From: Drosophila pseudoobscura | Taxonomy: Eukaryota; Arthropoda; Insecta; Diptera; Drosophilidae | Reading direction: 5' to 3' | Assembly (NCBI RefSeq): GCF_009870125.1 | Contig: NC_046680.1 | Span: 14,217,501-14,281,500 of the forward strand | Length of the DNA: 64,000 nucleotides | Part shown: piece by piece, positions 1 through 11,100 of the stretch | How positions within the stretch are numbered: the first letter of the stretch is position 1 | Layout of the letters: every line of letters begins with the position of its first letter | Translations under genes and position numbers: made by a program | Notes under the pieces: generated by a model | Told to the model about the DNA's origin: nothing | Seen by the model: the letters and a program-made list of their open reading frames with translations, nothing else | Databases searched by the model: none

Positions 1-171
1 TTCTTCGATTTAATATTCAATAAACACTGATATATAAAAGAGTCTATTTCATTCCGATGGCTGGCATCTAGTACGGATAAATCTCATCGGATTCTCATTA
101 TCATGGCACAACCGGCAGCAGCGGCGACAGTAGCGGTAGCGGCAGAGGAGAATCTACTCTATATTCCGATC

Positions 172-809
172 CTAGTTAGCGTAAAAAGTTGCCTTCTCAA
201 GCTCGTACTGGAAGAGCCGCACATTCCACTGGCCAAAGAAGAAGGCCTCCAGCTGGTACATCTTGTAGAGTCGATAGAATCCCTCGTGTGCGTACTTGTT
301 GTTCCAGACCCAAATGCAGTGATTCGGGAAGAACCAGATGAGGCGGTGCCTCCCCAGCATGTCGATGTCGCAGAACAAATGCATCGTGTGAAAGTCGAAC
401 GGGGTATCCACAAAAAATTCTCGTTTCGCTCGACGAATGTGCTTCACAGCGGATCCTCCTTCTGTTGCTGCTCGTGCAAAAAGATTTGTGGAATCTTTTT
501 GGATCTCTCTGGAGCTGGTGGAGTTCACCCTGACTGACCCCACAGTGGATGCTGTCGCTTTAGCTGTGGGGGTGGGTATGGCTATGGCGCTTTGGGGAAT
601 AATCATATCCTGCTCTCCTGGGAATGGGAGCGCATCTGGGGACGACAAACGGCGGGCATATGCTCTAGATGACAGCAGTGACTGGGTGAATGGTATACCG
701 GATAAATCAGTCGCTTATCAGAGGTTATATGTATATTTACATGGAGATCTGAATAACTTACCACTGCGAGTAGAGCCGACAAAAGGCAAAGTGCGGGTGT
801 ATCTTGCAT
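172..809 (-). CDS. secreted orphan preproprotein, paralogue A
   Basis: Two exons are read: 809-762 (16 codons, ending at a GTAAGT donor) and 681-172 (acceptor CACCCAG), joined in phase 0 to give 185 residues. Residues 1-25 form a signal peptide that spans the intron and ends in AYA. A Ser/Thr/Ala-rich stretch with an NST glycosylation site follows. A furin-type R-A-K-R site at about residue 103 would release an 82-residue mature chain. That chain starts EFFVDTPFDFH, is rich in aromatic residues and has only two cysteines, about 19 residues apart. A TATATAAG box lies at 844-851 on the minus strand. The protein is clearly paralogous to the gene at 1648-2293. I do not recognise the family; the sequence says secreted and proteolytically matured, but the function is unknown. 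Confidence 0.8.
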
Positions 810-810
810 C

Positions 811-1504
811 GTTTATTAATGTATCAGAAACGTATCAAATTCACTTATATAATTTGAATAATTATTGAATAATTTTTGTGAGTGACTCTAAAAGTAATTC
901 CTGTGAAGTAATGAATTTTTGTATCTGAGAAAAATTTCAATGGCAATTATTTTTTTGCTAAACAAAAAACGCCTTTGCTCGCTCTCCTCATTTGATAATC
1001 AAGGGTGTTGGGGCGGGTTTCGTTGCTTATTTGTCCATCCCGAGCGTGTCTCCAGGAGTTCTTTATTTCGGCCTCATCGCACTACGTAGATTTCTTTTGA
1101 GCGTATGTGTTCTTATACCTGCTAGAGTAACTGACAGTTCCATATAGCCATAGGCTTCAACGGAACGGAGTGCCGAATTTGAAAACCGGACACTTATCGA
1201 AATGGCAACCAGTTTTCTAGTACTTGGAAATATGTATGAATACCTAGGGGCATCACGGGTTTGTGCGATACTCTATTGCATCAAAGGCGTAGGGACTGTA
1301 CTATAAGGCAACAAGATTTGCCATCGAAAAACGCGAGGCTAAGCAATATACCCAGTACCCAGTACACTAAGGGAAGAACCAAGAACCAGATCCCGAAAAG
1401 AAACCCCGTCAACCACAAATAAGTACATGTAGACAATTTCTCCTGTGCGCTGGTATGAGACTATACGGCTGATTTTTCTTGGGCGGTTTCTTTGATTTTA
1501 GTTC
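811..1504. other. intergenic, nothing recognised
   Basis: This stretch lies between paralogue A (its promoter side) and the duplicated flank of paralogue B. Apart from the A promoter at its left edge I see no coding frame, RNA gene or repeat. Confidence 0.5.
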
Positions 1505-1648
1505 AAATTTGATATGATTTCGACTAGAATTTCAAACTTCAGATTATCGAAAAAAGATCTTATCTCCAAGATATTTGTGTAAAACCAAGATATTTCTGTG
1601 GCGTCCTTTTCAATATCAGCGCTTTCTGGTTTCTTTCTCCCACAGATT
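1505..1648. repeat. direct repeat, copy 1 (3' side of paralogue B)
   Basis: This block is nearly identical to 2403-2624. About 40 bp at 1511-1550 match 2407-2446, and 1551-1650 match 2525-2624 with one mismatch seen in about 100 bp. Compared with the second copy it lacks about 78 bp. The high identity next to more diverged coding paralogues suggests a recent duplication or gene conversion. The repeat edge runs into the stop codon of paralogue B. Confidence 0.85.
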
Positions 1649-2293
1649 CAAGGTCCATTTGGCAGGTCTGGTTGGTAATTTTCATATTCTATCTGGAACA
1701 ATCGCAAAGCGTACTGGCCAAAAGAGAAGGCCTCAAGCTGGTACATCTTGTAGAGGCGGTAGAATCCCTCGTGGACGTACTTGTTGTTCCAGACCCAAAT
1801 GCAGTGGTTCGGCATATAGGGGATGAGGCGGTGCCTGCCCCGCATGTCGAAGTCACAGAACAAGTGCGTCGTGTGAAAGTCGTACGGGGTATCCACAAGC
1901 AGTTCTCGCTTATCACGTCGAATGTTCTTCAGAGCGGGAGCTCCTTCCGTTGCTTCTCGTGCCACAAGATTCGTTGACTCTTTTTTAATCTCTCTGGAGC
2001 TGGTCGAGTTGGCCCTGGTATACTCAACATCGGTTTCGGCTGCTGTCGCTGTTGCTGTAGTTATGGCTGTAGGGGCGGCTATGGCTATGGCACTTTGGGG
2101 AATTACCATCTCCTGCTCGCCTTTGAATGAGAGCACCTCTGGGGGGGGCAAACGTCGGGCATATGCTCTAGTTGACAGCAGTAGCTGTGTCCATGGTATA
2201 CCGGATAAATCAGTCGCTTACAAAAGGAAGATCTGAACAACTTACCACTGCGAGTAGAGCCAGCAAGAGGCAGTGTATGAGTGTATGCTGCAT
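1648..2293 (-). CDS. secreted orphan preproprotein, paralogue B
   Basis: Two exons, 2293-2246 and 2184-1648, join in phase 0 to give 194 residues. Architecture follows paralogue A: a signal peptide ending in AYA near residue 25, an Ala/Thr-rich pro-region with an NST site, an R-D-K-R furin site at about residue 109, then an 85-residue mature chain starting ELLVDTPYDFH. Intron position, phase and the flanking residues SRAYARRL/TRAYARRL are shared with A, so this is a DNA-level tandem duplication and not a retrocopy. The C-terminal tail is longer than in A, and its TGA stop lies at the edge of the duplicated block at 1505-1650. A TATA-like GTATAAG lies near 2334-2340 on the minus strand. The family is not recognised. 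Confidence 0.8.
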
Positions 2294-2402
2294 CGTTTAT
2301 CAATGTCTCAAAAACGTTACTATTTTAATTTGGCTTATACTCCTTTATGCTTTTTTTTTTGCTTTTTTGTGTTACTAATACGAATTTCTGTTAAATATAT
2401 AA

Positions 2403-2624
2403 GTATTTGATATGATTTCGACAAGAATTTCAAACTTCAGATTATCGTTTACAGAAGCGGTAACGCGTTTTGCATTAATTTAATTAAACTCTTGTTAGCA
2501 AACATAGCATAAAAGTGGTACACGAAAAAAGATCTTATCTCCAAGATATTTGTGTAAAACCAAGATATTTCTGTGGCGTCCTTTTCAATATCAGCGCTTT
2601 CTGGTTTATTTCTCCCACAGATTC
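2403..2624. repeat. direct repeat, copy 2 (5' side of paralogue B)
   Basis: This is the partner of 1505-1648. It carries an extra stretch, about 2447-2524, bounded by CG on both sides, so the difference could be a microhomology deletion in copy 1 or an insertion here. Together the two copies bracket paralogue B. Confidence 0.85.
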
Positions 2625-5604
2625 ACATTCCCCATAATGCCGCATAAATTCCACACTTAAAGCCTTCCCTCGTATCCCTCATCTGATAATCTGGTGGGTG
2701 GGCTAGTGGGGGGAGGGTGTGGGCGGTTTCGTCCCTCAGTTCCCCACCCCTTTTGTGTCTCGACGAGCGCTTTCTTTCGTCTCCATTCATTTGGCCCGGC
2801 GACGAGGGCGCACTGCGTTGATTTCCGTTTTGCCGTATGTGAGAGTGCAACTTGAGGCGCCACTTGCCCTCCTCAAGTGTGTGTGTGTGTGTGGGTGAGT
2901 GGAAAACTAAACTGTTGCCATGTGACAAGTGGCAGCTTGACGACACAAGCAACAGCAGCAGCAACATCAACGTTACCATCAATGACGCTTGGTGTGGCAC
3001 TTTTCAGCACAAGACACACACACAAAACGAGGCACAAACATGCACCTGCTGCAAAGAAGAAAAAGGCAGCGCTTGACTCTTGTTGTTGCAAGTTAAAAAC
3101 TGCAGAAAGCGCACTCGAAAATTGCCACAAAAAGGCTGCAAACAGTACGTTGCAGTTGCAGCCAGCACTCAAGTAATGAGTGTTGTTATTCTGCCACACG
3201 ACACTCAGTCGCAGTCGCAGTCATGTATCGTTTGTCTGGGGGAAGGGTTAAGTTCTTGGAGTTGAATACACAATGTGGAGGTCTTGCACCTGCCACACGC
3301 CAGACTGGGGTCAAAGGAGAAGCCATGGACTCCACTCAAAGGCTAAGAATGCATATCATTTTACACGAACTTCGGACTATGTAGCTCAGAGGCGATACTA
3401 TATACAAGAGAAAGAGACAGATGCAGATACTGAAGAATGCAAAGAAACAGAAAGAGAGAAAAAGAAAGAAAGGGATAAATAGAGAATAAGCATCTATAAG
3501 GCGATTGAGCTCTACCTCTTCATCCTTTCGGCTTTTTGGAATTGTCAATGCAACTCAACAATTGAAATCATTTGAAACCTTTCAAACGCCATACAAAAGA
3601 AAACTGATTTCTGACTCTCTTTCTCCCTTTCTCCATTGCTTTCTCTCTTTATTGCTGCTGCTGCTGCTGCTGCCACGAGATTTGATTTAAATTTGCACCA
3701 AGACGTGACATACCACAAAAGAGAAGGACAGGCGCCAGGCGGAAGAGTCGTCGTCGTCCCGTTTTTCATTCGATGTGGCAGCTATTGAGGTCATCATGCC
3801 CAGCGTGCCACAGAGTATAGATGAAATATTTATAGATATAGTCGTATGTAAATAGATATGTATATGGCGGGACATAAATTGCGATACTTTTCCACGTTGT
3901 GCCAGTCCATGGTCACCTTTGACCTCTTTAGCAAATTTTAGGCAGCGCAGCCCCAAACTTCCAGGACATTAGATTTTATGCATTGGCTTTACTAAATTCT
4001 CTACCAGTCACCAGACAGCACCTTTTACTTTTCTGTCCTTTCGTGTCTTTTCCGTTTTGCACTGGCGATTCAATTAGCAGTAAATCGTTTTAAATAAGGA
4101 TGCCCAAACAGAGGGGGAATCACCCCATTCGTGGGCGGATTTATCTATTCTATTTTTATTTAGTAATTTTTAATTTCGCAACTAATGCGATTATTTACGC
4201 CTCACGGACCTCACTCGACCGTCCTTCCGTTCGTTCGCTCGGCAATAAAAATGGATGGAAAGGGATGGTTTGGGATGGCCAGTGTGTTGTAAGTCCACTT
4301 TTAACACTCGGTTTATTTTCAGTTAACGTAATGCCTCCCTTTTTTACACCCCTGCAATATCCTCCTCTTTCCATACAAAACTATTCCGCACACTCGAGAG
4401 GCACCGGCTAACGGCACTAAGCTCAAACTTTAAGCTCTCTTCAGCATTTGACAAAGCCAAAGCGAAGCCTAAAAGGTGTGTGTCGAATGCCAGAGATACC
4501 ATACATACATAAATGCGAGCAGTGGGATACTCTATCTCTTTATTCCTTATTGAAAGATATCGAAGTTTTTTTCAGCAGAAACTGTAGTAGATCTGAAAAT
4601 TGCAAACACTGAAATTTGTGCTAAAAATCGATTGAAATGTGAACTCAGAACCGATTCGAAACGCAAAAAGACGTCCGAACGGTTTCCTCTAGAAGCATTT
4701 CTAATTTTTATTTCTTCCCCTAGTTGGGAGGTTTCTTGTTTTCTGAACAGTCGCTGTGGACCCAACAATTCAATGGACACCGTGTGGGTGCATTTTTTTT
4801 GGCAGTGAAAACAATTGTCACCGAATGGCAGCGAGGCGTGAAAATCACACGGAAAGTTGGAAAAATAAACAGAGAGAGAGAGAGAGAGTCCGTTCCGTTT
4901 GATGATAGTCCATGGTTCTGTAAGATAGTTTCGTCCATCCGGGGCATGCTAGAGGAGAGTGGAAAGGCGAGTGGACAGAAGACAGAAGAGTCAAGTCATC
5001 ATCATCGTCCTAGAGTGGAACTTAAAGCTCTGCTCCGTGCACATTTACAGTTATGAGTGCTTAAAGGGAAGACCCTCGCCCCATTCCACACTTAACATTT
5101 AATTAAAAATTTTGTAATTACCGACGGGAAAAGCAAAGAGTAGGGGGGGGGGAAGACAAGCAGGAGTAACGACAGAGTAGGGTTTGACTTTCTTTCCAAG
5201 GATGCCGCTTCATCTCCAAGGACATGGCGTTTCCTGATATCTGGCAACTCTCTGTTTATTTTTCACCAGTTCACACTTCAGTGGGTCCAAAGTGGGAGGG
5301 CGGTGCCTGCGACCCTTCCTAGCTGTTATTGCAATGAACTCTTGGCAGTAGCTTGGTCTCCAGCAGAAGGGAGTCCTGCCATTGCCTTCTGCCTTGGTCT
5401 CCATTTCGTACTAATTGATAAATGTAAACTGCTTTAGTGTGTCCTTTTGTACCCAAAATGGACCTGCTGCTGCTGTAACCTGAAGGAGCTACTTCCACTT
5501 TTTTTTCTCCTTGCCAACCCTTTGAAATTTCGGCAATTAATTTGTTGCATTATCCATTGTTTCAGACGCTGCAGGGCTCTGTAGATGCACCATTAAGTAC
5601 CTCA

Positions 5605-5644
<40 letters not shown>

Positions 5645-7196
5645 ATCCGTCTGTCTGTGTGCTTTTCAGGTTACACGCATATTTCGGAATCGCATGGGAC
5701 ATTCCTCCTGTGGATGCGGCGTGTGCCACACATGCCTTTTATTCTCGTTTGTGTGGGGGCGTGGCCATGCCATCAAAGTGCATGCAAAATACGTGACACG
5801 CATATTGAAAAGTCGTCGGACTATTTATTTTTAGTATACAAAAAAGCAACGCCAACTTTTTCTGTTCCATAGTTTTTTTTGCTTTGCAGAAAACTTTTCC
5901 GTAAAGGTGTGGCATGCAACAGCGCCAGAAGCAGCATTCTTGGTAGGGATGCTGATGCTCCCTTTAGACCCGTCCATTCTTTTACACAAGGGAACTTTTC
6001 ACCCAACGAAATTTATATTTATTATAATATCATCCAAAGATATTAAATAAGATGAAATATTGGCTTCATTTTGAGCTGCGCAGGAATCCTGCAAAGTTTA
6101 CACTGAAAAAACAGAGTCGTCCTCCATATTGGCATTACGTTCGTACGAAAAAATGTAAAAAAAAGAGTGAAAAATTTTAAAAAGAAAAGTATTCTTATTT
6201 GCATAGTAATTTTAAACTCTGAATTTTCTAAGAGCATTCGCCCTCTAAAATCTTATCGAACAGCTCTAATAATTCAGCAATACCTTTCATCCACTCACAT
6301 ACCCAAACAATGTTTTTGTCATGCATTATTCAAAGACAATTTCTGATGAGACAAAAATTCATTTCAGGACGGACCGATTAGGTAATCCTAATAAGCATGG
6401 CACATTTTCCAGCCTACATTTCTACGAAAAATTGATGGCTTATATGGAGTCCATTGAAAATGCAATTATGCAGCGCAACGCTGATAAATATCACAGAAGG
6501 GGAATGCAAAACAGGACACAGTTTAGCACCTCCTGTGATGACCATAAAAATGTTGCAATTTTCCATAGTACACATATTTGCCTTTTGGCCAGGGCCCAAA
6601 ATATACACCAAAGCATACGAAAATGTGGAAAAAAACGAATGCCCAAGGCCGTAAATAAACGAAGTGGCAGAGAGACAGAGAGTTCCCTGCCACAAAAACC
6701 GAAAACCTCACTGCGAATGTGAGGGTTCCTTGGAATTTTCATTTGTTGTCTAAAGTTTTCGCTTGGTTTGAAACTGCATGCCACCATTGCATGCCCCTCA
6801 CCATCACGTGCCCTTTTCTTTCAGCCCCAATTTGTCGCCTCTCGTTCTGCAGTTGTCGCTTCATTTTCGGTTTGCAGCACCAGCAATAGTTTTTTAGAAA
6901 ATACTCGTACCCTCCTGTTGACAGAACATTTTTATGCGAATTTCCACTGCGTATAAAATGTAAAAAATGTATGAAAGTTTTCTCCCCTAGAAACGCTTTA
7001 AAATGGTGCAGAATTTCAAGTTTCAAATTTGAGTTATTCATCGGAGCAGTCAGAGTTTGTTATATTTATTAATTAATACCAATTAAATGCACGAGAGATT
7101 CAGGTTGTTTAACGACTACTCCTACTGTTCTCCCCGCAAACAGTTTCCTCTCAAAGCCAATTAGTCCGATCTGATTGAACTGATAATCAATGGGGT
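2625..7196. other. intergenic, microsatellite-rich
   Basis: No convincing coding exon. The stretch holds a GT run at about 2877-2893, a GCT run at about 3654-3672, a GA run at about 4871-4888 and a long CT run at about 5601-5645. ORFs of 60-130 codons occur on both strands but lack signal peptides, splice context or recognisable domains. Confidence 0.5.
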
Positions 7197-7206
7197 GTAT
7201 ATATAG
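7197..7206 (+). promoter_or_regulatory. TATA box of the Obp57c-like gene
   Basis: A TATATATAGC element lies about 66 bp upstream of the ATG at 7272, a normal distance for a compact fly promoter. Confidence 0.55.
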
Positions 7207-7271
7207 CTGAGATCTGGTTTAACCAAACAGTTACTCCGCTACGCTGTCCATATTCATTCTAAATATTGGAA

Positions 7272-7776
7272 ATGTTGCACGTTTCTATCGTTATATCACT
7301 TCTACTGGTAGCCCTCACAGAGGTAGGACTCTCTCTATAGAATACTCATCTGTACATTCAACTAAAACAATCTACAATAGAGTCTGCCCACCACTCTAGA
7401 TGAATCCGATTTGATGAACGAATGCCTATACTTCAGTCACATCACCCTAGAGGAGTTACAGGCACAGATGAACATCAGCAGCTCCGAGGAGGATCTGGAC
7501 AATCTGGATAGGAAATACAAGTGCTTTGCCCACTGTCTGGTTGCGAGAGCCAACCTTCTGGACAGCCGCGGTCGTGTGGATGTAGCTAAAATCGATGAGC
7601 TTGAGCCCCTCACGGATGAGCATCGTCAAGCGCTCGAAAACTGCAAAAGAGCGCACGATGATGAGCCCGATAACTGCGAATATGCCTTCAGTATGTTCCT
7701 CTGCTTATCGGATTACCTGGAGGCAAGTGATGAGGTAGATGAAGAGCAGGAAAAAGACAACGATTTGAATGAATAA
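7272..7776 (+). CDS. Obp57c: odorant-binding protein, Obp57c-like
   Basis: Exon 1 (7272-7322) encodes the signal peptide core; after a 58-bp GT-AG intron, exon 2 (7381-7776) gives a 148-residue protein. The six-cysteine OBP pattern is visible: C1 in NECLY, C2-X3-C3 in KCFAHC, C4 in ENCKR and C5-X8-C6 ending in FLC. The last residues form an acidic tail (DEVDEEQEKD). Insect OBPs of the Obp57 group are small secreted carriers in sensilla lymph; in D. melanogaster they cluster at 57A next to a GNBP-like gene, as here. The c assignment rests on neighbourhood and general likeness; Obp57a or Obp57b are alternatives. Confidence 0.8.
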
Positions 7777-7872
7777 TGCAACAGAAAAATATAACTGGTT
7801 TTGAGCAACTCTTTGGTATCGGAAAGTGTTTTTCTCTCATCGGGGAGCCTACGAATCAGTTATATTTTAGCC

Positions 7873-8169
7873 ATGTTCCCCAGCAGACTGCTCGCATTGA
7901 TCTTGGCTCTAATTATATGCCTTGCTCAGGTGGGTAAATATAGTAAATGGGGAGCATGAGCAACAGTTTTTGCCTAATGCCGCCATCCCTTCCAGAACCC
8001 ATCCAGAACCCTGTGCCTATGCCTGTCATTTGGTGATATGTGCCGCAAGGCAGATCATCTCATCATTGATTATGACGAGGAAGAGGAGCATGTGGAATAT
8101 GTGTAGGATGGAGACGACAACGATATAGCCACCACTCATGAGAGTTCAGAAAAAGAGGGCAGTAATTAA
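7873..8169 (+). pseudogene. degenerate OBP relic downstream of Obp57c
   Basis: A clean signal-peptide exon (7873-7929, MFPSRLLALILALIICLAQ) ends at a GTGGGT donor. An acceptor at 7995 leads to a second exon whose phase-0 frame gives only 36 residues before a TAG at 8104-8106. The same frame then stays open for 20 more acidic residues to TAA at 8167. The acidic ending (DYDEEEEHVEYV, then DGDDND after the stop) resembles the tail of the neighbouring OBP. Another frame of exon 2 reads EPCAYACHLV, which looks like the OBP C2-X3-C3 motif. The middle of an OBP is missing. I read this as a collapsed Obp57 copy; a short secreted peptide with stop readthrough is the alternative. Confidence 0.55.
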
Positions 8170-11100
8170 TAAGCGTGGGGATTTGTCGGGCATCTAATTT
8201 GCATAACTAAATGGAATTACAGTGCGCGTTTGAATCAAATCAAATCGAATCGAATCGGGCATCAAACTAATTTCATTTCCAGCCCCCTTCACACAATGCT
8301 GGGGAGGGGCATCCGCGGTGTGGGTATATACTCTATTTACTATACTATATATTAGATATATGTATATATCTACGAGATTTTTGTCTATACATAGATACAC
8401 CTCTTAATCGATCGTTGGATGCAGGACTTGGGATTCAGGTTTGCTATGAGGCCACCCCTGCATCTCCCGCTCCCTTTCGGTAGCAGGAAAAAACATATTT
8501 CCTTACACAATGCGATTCCGTTACAGTTTTCCACGCGCTTTTCCTCACTCTCTCAGGCATTGAGTGTTTGTTTGTTTGTTTCTTTCTGTGTTTCTGTAGT
8601 TCTCTTTCTGTTGCGCCGCTTTTTCTTTTGTGCCCGCAGCAGGCGGCAGAATGCAGCGGAAGTTGTCATGTTGTATTGTTGCAGCCGCTGCAGCTGCTAT
8701 TGTTGTTACACGGGAGGTGTGGAAAGAAAAGACGAGCCACACACTTGACTGGCTCTGACGCTTGCCTTTCCCACCCCTTCCTATCCTTTTTTCGATTGTC
8801 AGTTCAACTTTTTCCGCTTGCCACACACACACACACACACGAGCACACTTCCCGAAAGGCGTGGCACATTAGTGGGGCAGGCAGACGAAAAAAAAGGAGA
8901 CCATGATTGTCAACACGCAGCAACGATTCCGCGCTTCCACCGCCTCCTCCGCAGTAGCGGCGGTGGCAGCAGGGTGTATGAGTAATATGTCTGACTCCTG
9001 TTTCTGAATCCTGGCTCTGGCTCCTCTGCCATGTCAACATGCAAAACAACAATGGGGCGGAAGTGCATTGTAAACGTGGCATGAACCCCACATTGAGATC
9101 CCCCTGCACCCCCCTGAATGAGGAACGCTCTGGGCCTGTGGCTGTGGACTGGGGCTGCAATTATAATTTTTGTAAATCGACGGATGTTCGGAAAACATAC
9201 GTGCAAATCGTTTGCTGGCATCCCAAAAAGAGAGCAGCCTTCAGGCCAATGAGAAAATGTCTTGAAAAAATGGGAAAAATATACGACAGCTGTAGGGCAG
9301 AAGGAAAGTTAAGGGAAAGTAGTGGAAAGAATATATATGAAAATCATACGTACCTTGCTTTTAAAATTTAGATACGTTATCGTATATATAGGAAAACTAA
9401 GATACATACTATACATATATGTTCATAGGAACCATTAAATAGTTGCAAATGGAACTGACCATTTATACCAGATACTCAGTCAGTATAGCTCCCCTCCGCC
9501 AGAGTGCACACATATTTTAGTAGACACCTCGTGAGATAGGTACAGAAAATTAGTAAGAGGCGGTCCATGGCAACGAAGTCTGAAAGTCTATGGTAAACTT
9601 TCTGTGTGAAAGTCCTAGACTTTTTTTACTATCGGGTATAAAAAACAAGTCGCTTAGATTTTTCTCGATTTATATAGAAATGGCAATTACCACTACCGAT
9701 TCTGGACATGGTAGTATTTAATGGTATATTTTAGAAAATGTTTGGTATCTCTAGTATCTTTGGTTATTCATATAGATATGGATAACCGATACCAGATATC
9801 CCTCGACAAAAAATGCACCCTTGGTACTCTCTCGAATACCCCACATGTACACAAGTTGTAGATTTTGGTATATCTATAAGCAATTTTCTTTTATTTTATG
9901 TACATATTTTCCGATCAAAAGTTTTCGCTTCATATTTTTCGCTGCCGCCAAACAAAAGCAGCTGCTCCTGCAAGTACACCTCCCTCTGTCTGTCTTCCCC
10001 CTCATGTGAAAATCTAATCACGCGGCACTACTTCCTCTCCTACCCGCTCTCTCAGGTCCCACACACACACATGTCAGAAATTAAATTCAGGGAGAAAACT
10101 TACACTATGCTGCATACTTTGACAGCAACTACCAATAAAGTGCCTCGAAACGGGGTGAACTGGCAAAAGAGGAAGCTCAACATTTTCCCACTGAGGGCCC
10201 CGCTCGCCACCCTTCGTCCTGCCGAAAAGCGTTTCAGCTTGAGCTTATGCTCTGGCTGTTGCTTCGACGACCTCTCCACGGGTCTCGCCTCTCTCCTTCC
10301 TTGGATCCAAAAGCACGCTTATCAAAAGGCACGCAGAAACACAAACACACAGGGCACTGACATGCATTCAAAGAACGTGGCACCAGGAGAAAGAGGAACG
10401 TCAAAGGGTGGAAAATTCACGGGTAAGTTTTCAGAGAGGGCGTGGCAATGGGGAAAAGCAAAGACAAGGCGCCAAAGCGAAACGCGTAAGTTTTTTCCCG
10501 TCTTCTTTCCAGTTTTTCCTGCAGCATCTCCGCAAAAAACTCTCTCGTTGCAAGTTCTGCATATGACTGCAGGCACGTCTCACCACCCCACCGCTCTAGA
10601 AGGTATGGGGACGAATGTAAGTTGATTTATGCCACTTTGTATACCCTGCACCATGCGTATCCCTGTGTGTCTGTTGCATAAATGATTTATGGCCAGCTCC
10701 CGCGACAGTTTCGTTTCGCTTTCGTTTGCAGAGTGCGCAACAACAGCGGGGTGGACAGGGGAGGGACTGTGTGACTGAGTGCCACAAAGAAGTGCAAAGG
10801 AGAGAAAACACCAGAGGAGACAATGGAAACACTGTCGCAAAAATAAATAATTATAATTGTGTGCCTTTTCCCCTCATTCATGGATAGCGGTACTCTTCTA
10901 GAGGGTACCTCAAAGTTGATCAGTGGAAGGGTAACGATTAAAATATACATCTGTACTCTATTTCCAAGATGTGGCCATATCTCCTTGATTCCTCAGATCC
11001 TTCCTTTTTTGGTGTATTTTGTTTTTGATAGATCATGGAGTGCATCTCAGCTTCTTCATTCGCTTCTTCGAATTTTTTCCTGCTTATCTTTGGGCTTTCC

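Noticed and set aside
9813-10625. 270-codon open frame on the plus strand
   Set aside because: No domain, low-complexity composition, no signal peptide or splice partners; the surroundings are non-coding in texture.
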